Shown here piece by piece: positions 16,627 to 23,619 of a DNA stretch of 64,000 nucleotides; within the stretch, counting starts at the first letter, position 1, and each line of letters opens with the position of its first letter. The DNA comes from UM-FILTER-33-9 sp964530235 (lineage in GTDB: Bacteria; Patescibacteriota; Microgenomatia; UBA1406; GWC2-37-13), in assembly GCA_964530235.1 (NCBI GenBank), contig CAZGYB010000004.1:1-64000 (forward strand), read 5' to 3'. Below the pieces are notes generated by a model. It saw nothing but the letters and a program-made list of their open reading frames with translations, had not been told where the DNA came from and did no database searches. The position numbers were made by a program, and so were the translations under genes.

Positions 16627-17811
16627 TTAACCCCCAATTTTAAACTCTACCACATCCCCGTCCTTCATCACATAATCCCGTCCTGCGCTTACCACTTTTC
16701 CGAGTTCACGAGCCTTTGCCCATCCATCGCAGTTTACAAAATCTTCATAGGAGATAATATCAGCTTTAATGAATTTTTTCTCAAAATCTGTGTGGATTGT
16801 TCCGGCAGCTTGTGGCGAAAGAGTGCCTTTTTGTATAGTCCAGGCGCGTGCTTCTAGTGTTCCTGCGGTGAGAAACGAAATAAGTCCGAGAATTTCGTAC
16901 GATTTTTTAATGAGTCGGTTGAGTCCGGTATCTTCAAGTTTATATTGATTCAAATACTCTTTTTGTTCGGGAGGGGAGAGTGCGAGAATATCATTTTCAA
17001 GTTTGGCGTTTAAATAAATGAAGTTATAATCGGTTGAAGTCGGCTGAGACGCACCTTCGTTAAAACTTCGTTGGGCAAGTCGGTTGGAATCGGTCCGATT
17101 AAAACTGGTTTCAACTGATTTTAACTTATCAAAGACTGATTGAATCTGTTTTTCCGTTTCGTTCTTTTTTTCAAGTTGTTCTTCGGAAACATTAAAGGCA
17201 TAAATTACCGGTTTTATGGTGAGTAGATTCAGTTGTTTTACCATTATCTTTTGCTCGTCAGTTAAGATGATATTTCGCGCCGGAATTCCTTTGTTTAACT
17301 GTTCCTCGAGTAAGGTAAGAAGTGTGGTAAGCTCGGTTTGACTTTTCACTTGTATTTTTGACTTTTCACTTTTGCCTTTTGATTTTCCAATGGTTTCAAG
17401 ATCTGCGAGAATAAGTTCGGCTTCAATTGTCTCTATATCACTTTTCGGATCAACCCGATTTGAAACATGAATGACATTGCCGTCCTCAAAGAGCCGTACG
17501 ACATGGACAATCGCGGAAACTTCACGGATATGGGACAGAAATTTATTTCCGAGACCTTCACCGACGGATGCGCCTTTTACGATTCCTGCAATGTCATAAA
17601 ATTCAACTACCGCGGGAACAATTTTTTCCGTTTTTACGATTTTGGCGAGCGCAGGAAGCCGTTCATCCGGCACTTCAACGATTCCGACATTCGGCTCGAT
17701 CGTACAAAACGGATAATTCGCTGCGTCCGCAATCTGTTTTTTCAAAAGTGCGTTAAAAAGGGTTGATTTGCCAACGTTTGGCAACCCTACAATGCCGATA
17801 CTCAATTTCAT
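16627..17811 (-). CDS. ychF: Ribosome-associated P-loop NTPase YchF (OLA1 family)
   Basis: 394 residues. It starts [20 protein letters not shown] with a clear Walker A, then [20 protein letters not shown] (Walker B region and following glycines). In place of the GTPase NKxD motif there is FNVSE, the NxxE form typical of YchF, which favours ATP. The C-terminal TGS domain is intact ([20 protein letters not shown], then [16 protein letters not shown] and [14 protein letters not shown]). The protein is about 30 residues longer than the usual 363. The extra part, around [20 protein letters not shown], looks like an in-frame insertion. The first 59 bases overlap the 3' end of the recombinase gene, in another frame on the same strand. 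Family and reading frame are secure. Confidence 0.96.
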   Translation of the reverse strand: MKLSIGIVGLPNVGKSTLFNALLKKQIADAANYPFCTIEPNVGIVEVPDERLPALAKIVKTEKIVPAVVEFYDIAGIVKGASVGEGLGNKFLSHIREVSAIVHVVRLFEDGNVIHVSNRVDPKSDIETIEAELILADLETIGKSKGKSEKSKIQVKSQTELTTLLTLLEEQLNKGIPARNIILTDEQKIMVKQLNLLTIKPVIYAFNVSEEQLEKKNETEKQIQSVFDKLKSVETSFNRTDSNRLAQRSFNEGASQPTSTDYNFIYLNAKLENDILALSPPEQKEYLNQYKLEDTGLNRLIKKSYEILGLISFLTAGTLEARAWTIQKGTLSPQAAGTIHTDFEKKFIKADIISYEDFVNCDGWAKARELGKVVSAGRDYVMKDGDVVEFKIGG

Positions 17812-19381
17812 ACTTGATATTTTCCTGGCTAAAATCTGTGTCAGTTGTTATTGGTAGTCTTCCAGACATGGTAGCTGTAGTACCGTCGGTGACTACTCGT
17901 ATTGACAGTTTTTGAATAATATGACGACGTTTTTCAAAAACTCGCTTATCCAGGATAGTGTTCATTTTATCACACACAGCCTTGAAATCGGGTGCAACAA
18001 AGAGTGTTGGTTCGTTCTTGTCTGTCTGAGTGCTAAATTTGCTCATGTAGGCTTGTTTTTTGAGTTTTATTGCATGACTTTGCTCTTTGTATTGGTCAAG
18101 GGTAATGACTCCACTTCCGTACGCTTGAAGATATCTTTTTTCCTGTTCGGTAAGGGACTCCATTTCAGATTGGTATAGTTTTTCTATTTCTGAAGGGTTT
18201 GTCTTAACAACACTTTTTTCTGATTTCCATCTTTCATAATATTTTTTTATTCGTTTTGGGTCTGAGAGGAGTGTAGAAAGTTTGCTCCAAGCGATTGCAT
18301 CAAGTGTTGGAGCATTTACACCTTTATTATGGCATTGTTTTGGGAGAGGGAAGCGGTGGATTCTATCCGTACATCGGTAATAAAGATTTTGAGTACCTTT
18401 AATTCCTTCACCAGCTCGTGTGTGACCACATGTACAGCTGATAACATTTGATAAAAGATATTGGTTCTTTTTATTTCGCATCGCAAAAGTGTTATTGATT
18501 GCCAGTTGCTTTTGCACTCGGGCGAATAGATCCTTATCAACAATGGCTGGCACAGCAATTGCCTTCCATTCGCTACGCTCTTTCCATGTTCGGCTACTTT
18601 TTTTGATCCGTTTATATTTATTGGTCGTTTGGGGAGTTTTGGGCTGCACTGACAATGTTTTGTTGTAATAAGTAACACCAATATATGTCTGATCTCTGAG
18701 CCTTTTTGACAACGTACTTGTAGACCAGTATCCCTTTTTGCTTTTTCGTGGAGAGATACCCATCTCGTAAAGTCGTTTGATAACTTGTCTGACTGTCATT
18801 TCATCATATCCAACCCATGAAAAAATCATCTTTATGACTTTTGACTCGTTCTCATCGATTTCAAAACGACCAGGATTGTTGTCGTTTTTCTTGACATACT
18901 TATAGCCATATGGGGCTTCCCAACCGAATAAAATACCGTTTCCCGATTTGTGGAGTTTACCTCTTCTGAACCTTTCAGCAATTTTAAGACGTTCATAGTC
19001 ATGAAATAAACCCATTACGTTTTGAGCAAACAGATCTTCCGGTTTATCTCCATTTACATCGTGTAACGAAATAATACGTATTTTTGCTTCTGCCAGTTCT
19101 TTCTTAAGCATTAACTGATTGAGAAAGTCACGCGAAAGGCGTCCAAGATCATATAAATAGAGCGTATCAAAGGCTTTTAGTTTTACTGCGTCACGAAGCT
19201 TATCTAAGCCCGGGCGGGCGAGTAGGGAGCCGCTCCAGCCATCGTCGATGAATTTTAAATCAGAACCAATTATATTCCCGTCTTGCTTTGCCCGCTCTTC
19301 GATTTCGGCGATTTGAGAATTTATTGTTTGTTCTTTCTCTTGTCCTGCTGTGGAAACTCGAGCATAAAGTGCTGCTATCAT
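17753..19381 (-). CDS. Large serine recombinase (site-specific integrase/resolvase)
   Basis: 542 residues. The N-terminal resolvase domain starts MIAALYARVSTAGQEKEQTI, with the catalytic Ser in RVST, followed by DDGWSGSLLARPGLDKLRD and LYLYDLGRLSRDFLNQL. The 'Recombinase' DNA-binding domain follows (FGWEAPYGYKYV, then MTVRQVIKRLYEMG and WSTSTLSKRLRDQTYIG). Next is a zinc ribbon (CTCGHTRAGEG ... YYRCTDR ... QCHN), then a coiled coil (LYQSEMESLTEQEKRYLQA) and a C-terminal strand region. All catalytic parts look intact. It catalyses strand exchange between att sites through a phosphoserine intermediate. The last 20 codons are read from the 5' end of ychF in another frame. A TACAAT lies 8 nt before the ATG, and several dyads lie in the upstream spacer. 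Confidence 0.93.
   Translation of the reverse strand: MIAALYARVSTAGQEKEQTINSQIAEIEERAKQDGNIIGSDLKFIDDGWSGSLLARPGLDKLRDAVKLKAFDTLYLYDLGRLSRDFLNQLMLKKELAEAKIRIISLHDVNGDKPEDLFAQNVMGLFHDYERLKIAERFRRGKLHKSGNGILFGWEAPYGYKYVKKNDNNPGRFEIDENESKVIKMIFSWVGYDEMTVRQVIKRLYEMGISPRKSKKGYWSTSTLSKRLRDQTYIGVTYYNKTLSVQPKTPQTTNKYKRIKKSSRTWKERSEWKAIAVPAIVDKDLFARVQKQLAINNTFAMRNKKNQYLLSNVISCTCGHTRAGEGIKGTQNLYYRCTDRIHRFPLPKQCHNKGVNAPTLDAIAWSKLSTLLSDPKRIKKYYERWKSEKSVVKTNPSEIEKLYQSEMESLTEQEKRYLQAYGSGVITLDQYKEQSHAIKLKKQAYMSKFSTQTDKNEPTLFVAPDFKAVCDKMNTILDKRVFEKRRHIIQKLSIRVVTDGTTATMSGRLPITTDTDFSQENIKYEIEYRHCRVAKRWQINPF
17768..17784. other. Dyad in ychF 5' end, candidate recombinase attachment site
   Basis: TTGCCAA, CGT, TTGGCAA: a perfect 7-bp inverted repeat with a 3-bp centre, lying in the codons for the YchF P-loop and inside the overlap with the serine recombinase gene. 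Large serine recombinases act on short dyads and often sit beside their own attachment site. No second copy was found by eye at the other end of the element, so this is an inference. Confidence 0.3.
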
Positions 19382-19396
19382 ATTTTTTGATTGTAC

Positions 19397-19489
19397 ATCT
19401 TTTGAAAAGATAAATATTAAAAAATAAACACATAGTACATGTAACTCGATAGTACCGTTACGCTATAGTAACTGTAACTATATAGTTAC
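19397..19489. promoter_or_regulatory. Operator-like dyads upstream of the recombinase
   Basis: ATCTTTTGAAAAGAT at 19397-19411 is a 15-bp dyad. At 19441-19489 the pentamer GTAAC or its complement GTTAC occurs five times (19441, 19457, 19468, 19474, 19485). The last two form the perfect 16-bp palindrome GTAACTATATAGTTAC at 19474-19489. The array lies between the SpoVG-like gene and the recombinase gene, where a regulator of recombinase expression would be expected to bind. Confidence 0.5.
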
Positions 19490-19499
19490 TTGTTAATAA

Positions 19500-19877
19500 T
19501 CAGAGAGGGATATCGTGTGGATCAATAATCTCATCTGCCTTTTCTGATCTGGTCCTGGCGAGACAGTAAGCATCGTAAATTCTCGCCTCCAATGCAGACC
19601 AAGTATCTGGATTCTCAAGATAAACCAGTTGGATGTATCGACCATGCATTTTTCTTGAGGGGGGAGTGATATTGACAGACTCTTGAAGTCGCTTATTCAT
19701 ATTGTTGCTTTTCCAGATCTGATAGCCCTTTATGTTTATCAATCCAAAATCAACTGTCTTGATAAGCACGTCTGCATTTGCTAATAACGAACCCTCATTT
19801 TTTATGGAGATGGAAATAGTAAGATTTTCTTCGTTTATAATGGCACTGAATCTGGTTTTTTTCATATTTATTTTCAT
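19500..19877 (-). CDS. SpoVG-like small protein
   Basis: 125 residues. The fold pattern is strands (TRFSAIINEENLTISISIKN), then LLANADVLIKTVDFGLINIK, then PPSRKMHGRYIQLVYL and a C-terminal helix (ALEARIYDAYCLAR). This follows the SpoVG family layout: a self-strand giving 'a function that refines itself', a P-S-R-K motif after the third strand, and a final helix. SpoVG proteins bind DNA or RNA and act as broad regulators, and versions are common on mobile elements. The start may be the second Met (19865); no ribosome site decides it. It lies between the 90-residue ORF and the recombinase in a minus-strand operon. The family call is moderate. Confidence 0.6.
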   Translation of the reverse strand: MKINMKKTRFSAIINEENLTISISIKNEGSLLANADVLIKTVDFGLINIKGYQIWKSNNMNKRLQESVNITPPSRKMHGRYIQLVYLENPDTWSALEARIYDAYCLARTRSEKADEIIDPHDIPL

Positions 19878-19971
19878 AAATGGTAACTTCGGTCCTCATT
19901 ACCTTTTCATGAGTCTTCTTGGTCACTCATAGCCCGTTTAGACCCAACAGACATGGGTTTCAACAACTCCA

Positions 19972-20244
19972 CTAACAGCTCTTTTTTGTCTTTTTTTGAA
20001 AATGAGCGTAATTCTTGTGATTGATTGAGAGCATATAAGGTTTTTTTCTATCGAGCGGATAGTTGATTTTCTTCAGGCTGTTGATGATTGTTGCAAGAAT
20101 AGGAAAATCTCCAATCAAGGAGTAACACGGATTTTTACGATAAAACCTAAAAACAAAAGATAAGCTCGTTGATGGCTTCTTTTTGAATGTGTTGATAATC
20201 TGTAGACCGATGAGGTCCACATCCTGCATACTATGGCTTTTCAT
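19972..20244 (-). CDS. Hypothetical protein in recombinase operon
   Basis: 90 residues, starting MKSHSMQDVDLIGLQIINTF, basic (Lys-rich), with no membrane segment or known motif. Its ATG lies inside the last codons of the 58-residue ORF upstream, in another frame, so the two are probably translationally coupled. The middle (LSFVFRFYRKNPCYSLIGDF) could be a small alpha/beta domain. The context, between DUF5659-like and SpoVG-like genes and ahead of the recombinase, suggests an accessory role in the element, for example as a DNA-binding helper. That is inference only. Confidence 0.6.
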   Translation of the reverse strand: MKSHSMQDVDLIGLQIINTFKKKPSTSLSFVFRFYRKNPCYSLIGDFPILATIINSLKKINYPLDRKKPYMLSINHKNYAHFQKKTKKSC

Positions 20245-20407
20245 ACTTTTGATGTGATGAAATTGGTAATGGTGAAACTACGTCTTGACCTTTTAAACTT
20301 GCTACAATATCTTCAAACAACTGTCGATATACTTCATAAACGCTTTCGTCGTCTGCAAGAACTGAGTCAAATTGATAATCCAAACTTATTTCTCTTGGCT
20401 TTCTCAT
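20231..20407 (-). CDS. Small 58-residue protein in recombinase operon
   Basis: The reading frame runs from an ATG at 20405-20407 to a TAG at 20231-20233 and encodes 58 residues starting MRKPREISLDYQFDSVLADD and ending HQKYEKP. It begins 4 nt after the stop of the DUF5659-like gene and its 3' end overlaps the start of the 90-residue gene, so the three are packed like an operon. It is acidic in the middle (ESVYEVYRQLFEDIVASL, an amphipathic helix). No family was recognised. It is easily missed because it is under 60 residues. Confidence 0.6.
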   Translation of the reverse strand: MRKPREISLDYQFDSVLADDESVYEVYRQLFEDIVASLKGQDVVSPLPISSHQKYEKP

Positions 20408-20411
20408 GGTT

Positions 20412-20669
20412 TCAAATCCCCAGATGGATCCGCGTCTTCAGGGTCTTCAGAGCCTCAAAAAGATCCGAACTGATAACCTTATATTGGCCACTGAGATGAG
20501 CTTGAATGATGTTTTGTGCTTGAGAATATGGATCATCGAATACAAAAACATAAGATCGATCATTGATTTTTTCTAGCCTTAACAGAGAGAGCTGCTTGGA
20601 TGCAAGAAATAGCGTTGCGATATACAGATCCTTTATTGAGTATGTATTTGGTTTTGTATTGTCTTTCAT
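20412..20669 (-). CDS. DUF5659-like protein
   Basis: 85 residues: MKDNTKPNTYSIKDLYIATL, then FLASKQLSLLRLEKINDRSY, then VFVFDDPYSQAQNII and SSDLFEALKTLKTRIH. The pattern (a Y-S-x-K-D-L-Y-x-A opening, a short beta hairpin with F-x-F-D-D, a helix and the final L-K-x-R-I-H) matches the small DUF5659 proteins that are frequent in Patescibacteria and often lie beside recombinase genes. The biochemical role is unknown. It is the first gene of the minus-strand operon that ends with the recombinase. The inverted repeat at 20715-20760 lies just upstream and may belong to its leader or promoter. Confidence 0.75.
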   Translation of the reverse strand: MKDNTKPNTYSIKDLYIATLFLASKQLSLLRLEKINDRSYVFVFDDPYSQAQNIIQAHLSGQYKVISSDLFEALKTLKTRIHLGI

Positions 20670-20714
20670 CTTTATTGCAATAGAACCGCTTGGATTGAAA
20701 GGGTTGCATTGCTG

Positions 20715-20760
20715 AACCCATAGAGATCACAAGCAAATTGCTCTGATTTACCTATGGGTT
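20715..20760. repeat. Inverted repeat upstream of DUF5659-like gene
   Basis: AACCCATAG at 20715-20723 pairs perfectly with CTATGGGTT at 20752-20760, and a smaller AGAG/CTCT pairing lies inside. It could be an operator or part of the 5' leader of the minus-strand operon. Confidence 0.4.
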
Positions 20761-20807
20761 CCTGAAGACTTGTTGCTTGAGTGCAGTGTCTTGAAGAGTA
20801 TCCTTGT

Positions 20808-20829
20808 AAAAAAGGCTTATTTCAGCCTT
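20808..20829 (-). terminator. Rho-independent terminator on the minus strand
   Basis: Read on the minus strand: AAGGCT, loop GAAATA, AGCCTT, then a T run. The stem is 6 bp with perfect pairing. It would stop minus-strand transcription coming from the right before it enters the DUF5659-like operon. Confidence 0.55.
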
Positions 20830-20878
20830 ACATATATATTTTAGACAATAAGATCAAGATTTATTACTCGATATTTTA

Positions 20879-20884
20879 TATAAT
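20879..20884 (+). promoter_or_regulatory. -10 element ahead of the structured leader
   Basis: TATAAT at 20879-20884 in a very AT-rich stretch; no convincing -35. Transcription would start near 20890, just before the structured region. The ATG at 20883 overlaps this hexamer, which argues against translation from there. Confidence 0.4.
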
Positions 20885-20889
20885 GAGTT

Positions 20890-21053
20890 TCAGTTCGATC
20901 GACCTACAACCCTCTGGTTTTCCAGGTGGCATGGTTGAAATCCAGGTTATGGGACGAGAGCTCCTCGTCAAGCTTTCCATAACCTGGTCTTATCCCGAAA
21001 GGGATATGGGTAGATTCCGAAAGGAGTTTACCGGCTTGCGAGGAGCTTTTTTG
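20890..21053 (+). ncRNA. Structured leader RNA with nested hairpins, two GAAA tetraloops and a 3' T run
   Basis: The RNA can form: CCAGGTTATGG (20942-20952) with CCATAACCTGG (20977-20987), 11 perfect pairs; inside it GACGAG (20953-20958) with CTCGTC (20964-20969); then TATCCC-GAAA-GGGATA (20991-21006); then TAGATTCC-GAAA-GGAGTTTA (21011-21030). AGCTCCTCG (20959-20967), in the first hairpin, is also perfectly complementary to CGAGGAGCT (21039-21047), which is followed directly by TTTTT. That pairing competes with the inner hairpin, or forms a long-range closing stem, and would make a terminator. The Shine-Dalgarno of the next gene (GGAG, 21055-21058) follows at once. This is the layout of a transcription attenuator or riboswitch-like leader. 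It matches no RNA family known to me. Confidence 0.6.
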
Positions 21054-21063
21054 TGGAGTATAT

Positions 21064-21495
21064 ATGAAAAACAAAATTGACGAAAAAGTAGAGAAAAATA
21101 TGAAAGAACTCGAAGAACTAGCCTCGAGAAAACATCAAATGCCTGTTAAAGATGCTAAAGACATTCTGAGTAGGTTGGGGAAGACAATTGCAGTTTTAAG
21201 TGAATCAATGTTATTCCCACTTGCTTTCCCAATTTCATATTTACCTGACGACCCAGAGTCTATTAAGAGTGCATTTGGAGTGATGTTTGCGACAACAGAT
21301 GCAAATAGTATTGAAAGACATAATTTATATCAACGATATGCTATTTTTGTCGAATTTGAAGATGATTCAAAAGCTATGGGGAAAAATGCAAAAGTTATAA
21401 AGATGGAGGGTTTTCTGGATTGGGTAGATGATGAAAAAAATACATTAAAAATTCAATCAAAGAAAAATGAGAAAAAATCTGATCTTCTACCTTGA
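21064..21495 (+). CDS. Hypothetical protein downstream of structured leader
   Basis: 143 residues starting MKNKIDEKVEKNMKELEELA. GGAG lies 5 nt before the ATG. The N-terminus is a charged helix; a hydrophobic stretch (MLFPLAFPISYLP) follows near residues 49-62; then a strand-rich part (YQRYAIFVEFEDDSKAMG and KVIKMEGFLDWVDD). No family was recognised. It is expressed behind the structured leader RNA and overlaps the start of the small membrane protein gene that follows, so the two likely form an operon whose level is set by the leader. Confidence 0.65.
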   Translation: MKNKIDEKVEKNMKELEELASRKHQMPVKDAKDILSRLGKTIAVLSESMLFPLAFPISYLPDDPESIKSAFGVMFATTDANSIERHNLYQRYAIFVEFEDDSKAMGKNAKVIKMEGFLDWVDDEKNTLKIQSKKNEKKSDLLP

Positions 21496-21670
21496 CATAT
21501 TTATAAGTTGTATAGCAGTATATTTCTGGCTCAGCAATCTGTATTACCTTATTTTCATTCAACAGTCGCTCGTCGACAAGATAATGACAGGGCGTATAGT
21601 TGGGGAGGTGATCGCATTATATCTTCCCATGCGAGTACTCATGAAAGTAGGGAAACCTGTTATGAAGTAG
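21467..21670 (+). CDS. Small membrane protein
   Basis: 67 residues: MRKNLIFYLDIFISCIAVYF, then WLSNLYYLIFIQQ, then a more polar tail with IVGEVIALYLPMRVLMK. The first half would be one or two membrane helices. Its ATG overlaps the last 29 bases of the upstream 143-residue gene in another frame, an arrangement typical of coupled genes. Its 3' end overlaps the convergent HTH gene by 11 bases. Unknown function. Confidence 0.5.
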   Translation: MRKNLIFYLDIFISCIAVYFWLSNLYYLIFIQQSLVDKIMTGRIVGEVIALYLPMRVLMKVGKPVMK

Positions 21671-22061
21671 TAGTGGGAGAAATCTGAGTCACCCCCTTGT
21701 TGGTTTCTATTGTAACTACTGAGAGCTTGGGTCCCTCCTGACGTTTTTGCCCAATAAGAAGTTCAAGCAGATACGCATGTGCCTTCCAATCCCTACTCTT
21801 TTCTATGGCTTGAATGTGTGTATCGATATCTTCGGCAAGAAGACGCTGAATTTCGGGCATTTTCAGCCAAGATTGGACCGTTTCAGGACGTACACCGATA
21901 GTTCGAGCACACATACGAAGACTGGAGAACTTTCCCTCCTGAATCAACTTTTTTAGGAGCCCATATGCACGCCTCTTATACACAACAGGCTTGTTGGGTG
22001 TACGAATTTGATATATTTCACAGGGCAAAGGAACGCAGGAGTTTGTATTATATGATGGCAT
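21660..22061 (-). CDS. HTH protein resembling phage terminase small subunit
   Basis: 133 residues. The centre, YGLLKKLIQEGKFSSLRMCA then RTIGVRPETVQSWLKMPEIQ, is a helix-turn-helix in which a sensing helix (SLRMCARTIGV) precedes a recognition helix (RPETVQSWLK). Such homeodomain-like HTHs with a following W-L-K-M/x-x-P-E motif are found in phage terminase small subunits and in unnamed Patescibacteria element proteins. The C-terminus (KAHAYLLELLIGQKRQEG) fits a dimerisation helix. No large terminase gene is near, so a regulator is equally possible. GAGG lies 4 nt before the ATG. Confidence 0.65.
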   Translation of the reverse strand: MPSYNTNSCVPLPCEIYQIRTPNKPVVYKRRAYGLLKKLIQEGKFSSLRMCARTIGVRPETVQSWLKMPEIQRLLAEDIDTHIQAIEKSRDWKAHAYLLELLIGQKRQEGPKLSVVTIETNKGVTQISPTTTS

Positions 22062-22122
22062 TTACCTCATTTTATAGATTATCTTGACAATTTATTATCC
22101 GAAAAAGTTAAAATTATATTTA

Positions 22123-23247
22123 TTATTTCCATTTTCCTGAATCATCATAGTTCCGCGACCCATCGAATCCAAATGCGTTCCAAATAAGATCAAAACTTGA
22201 TTTCATGATATCCGTCGAATCTGTCTGATATGCTTCTATCATGGTGGAGGGCAAGAAGAGGTGGTCTTTATTTAGCTTGCTTCTACGGTATGAGTTAGTG
22301 CTCAACATATAGTTTCGAACTCCACATAATGATAAAGAACAAAGAATGGGGATGTTTATTCCAATTTTTTTGTAGAACGATAGATATCTTCTTAAAGCCG
22401 TAGTCAGTCGAACTTCATATTCACGACTTGGAATTGAAGGGGTCTCATCAACTGTATGGGACAATAAAGTTGCATCCACCGCTTCGATGATTCCATTTGT
22501 ATACAACTGTACGTATGAGAAAGTGTTTTGATCTGCGTCTCGAGTATATATGAGTTGACCTTCAAAGTTCCGTTGATGACTCCATCCGTTTTGAAAGATA
22601 GGTGCCAAATCATTTTCAAATCCCCATTTTTTTATATCAACCTGAAAATTGTCAGAATACGACTCTAGGGGGATTAAGTGTAAGGCCAACTTTCCACCTT
22701 TCCACATTGGAATTGGAAGTTCATCAGAAAGTATTTTTAGTCTCCTTTCGTCTACAAAATTACCAACCCTATCACGAAGTGTCTGAGAAGAAGTAAATAT
22801 CGATCGTAACTCTTCTGTATCCAGCGGGTATTTTCCAGCGGTGTTACGTGCATAGAATTTGTCCCAAGATTTAAAGATAATTCTATGTGGAGGGTTCCAG
22901 CCCTTTTCAACATTCAACAATAGCACATACCCATCTCCTATTTTCACCTCGATAAGAGAGTATTTCAATCGTGGCTTAATTCCTGAAGCTATTATTCCAT
23001 CAATTTTAAGTTTTAGACTGTCCATATCGTCTACAATCATCGGCTTAAGCTCAACCGGCAATCCACCATCTTCTCTGACTCCAAAGACCAATTGCCCTCC
23101 TATTGTGTTTGCAAACGATGATACATCGGCCAAAAACTCCTTTTTATCACTCTCTGTGTCAATAGTAATTTCTTTTTTATATTCAAGAGTTTTTCCCTCT
23201 GGAGGACCTTCTGAAACTAAGTTTTGAATTTGATCTATTTTTATCAT
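22123..23247 (-). CDS. AlbA_2 (Schlafen-type) domain protein
   Basis: 374 residues. The N-terminal domain shows the AlbA_2 pattern: EGPPEGKTLEYKKEI, then FLADVSSFANTIGGQLVFGV and RED, then LKLKIDGIIASGIKPRLKYS and FYARNTAGKYPLDTEELRS. AlbA_2 proteins are DNA or nucleotide binding; many are regulators and some belong to defence islands or have Schlafen-like nuclease activity. The C-terminal half (about 160-374) has no clear match, and includes a beta-rich part (GQLIYTRDADQNTFSYVQLY). The gene is divergent from the DUF3800-like gene, and in this element a defence or regulatory role is plausible but unproven. Confidence 0.8.
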   Translation of the reverse strand: MIKIDQIQNLVSEGPPEGKTLEYKKEITIDTESDKKEFLADVSSFANTIGGQLVFGVREDGGLPVELKPMIVDDMDSLKLKIDGIIASGIKPRLKYSLIEVKIGDGYVLLLNVEKGWNPPHRIIFKSWDKFYARNTAGKYPLDTEELRSIFTSSQTLRDRVGNFVDERRLKILSDELPIPMWKGGKLALHLIPLESYSDNFQVDIKKWGFENDLAPIFQNGWSHQRNFEGQLIYTRDADQNTFSYVQLYTNGIIEAVDATLLSHTVDETPSIPSREYEVRLTTALRRYLSFYKKIGINIPILCSLSLCGVRNYMLSTNSYRRSKLNKDHLFLPSTMIEAYQTDSTDIMKSSFDLIWNAFGFDGSRNYDDSGKWK

Positions 23248-23619
23248 AGCTATGTGATGAAAAATTATATTTGACCTGTATATGTCAAACTTGGGTCAAT
23301 CATATACCCAGCTTTTATTTCATGTCAAGTGTTCTTAAAAATCGTCCCACAAATTGAGATGTTTATATATACCGTATGTGCTATTTGGAACCAAAGCATT
23401 TGAAAAGGGTTATATTGATTTCAGACTGTTCTGACGAGTAATTATAGTATGCATATTTTAACCTTGAGGCTAGAATACGGCTTATAAGCAACAATTTGAA
23501 GCTAAAATGCATGGTATTTTTCTTAAAACAAAATACTTGAAAACCATTGAAGCGTTGTGTATATTCGGGTCAGTATAATTTCTTGAACAAAGAAATGAAT
23601 TATGAGTTGAGCATAAGAA
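23248..23619. promoter_or_regulatory. Divergent intergenic region with dyads
   Basis: 372 bases without a gene. TTTGAC (23270-23275) and GTCAAA (23284-23289) form a dyad with an 8-base centre close to the AlbA_2 gene; TGGGT/ACCCA forms another next to it. TATAAT at 23574-23579 may serve the DUF3800-like gene. Nothing else was seen. Confidence 0.4.

Noticed and set aside
20781..21080. 99-residue plus-strand ORF across the structured leader
   Set aside because: Its start lies upstream of the -10, its codons are constrained by hairpins with GAAA loops, and it lacks a ribosome site. A leader peptide from 20883 is also unlikely because that ATG overlaps the -10.
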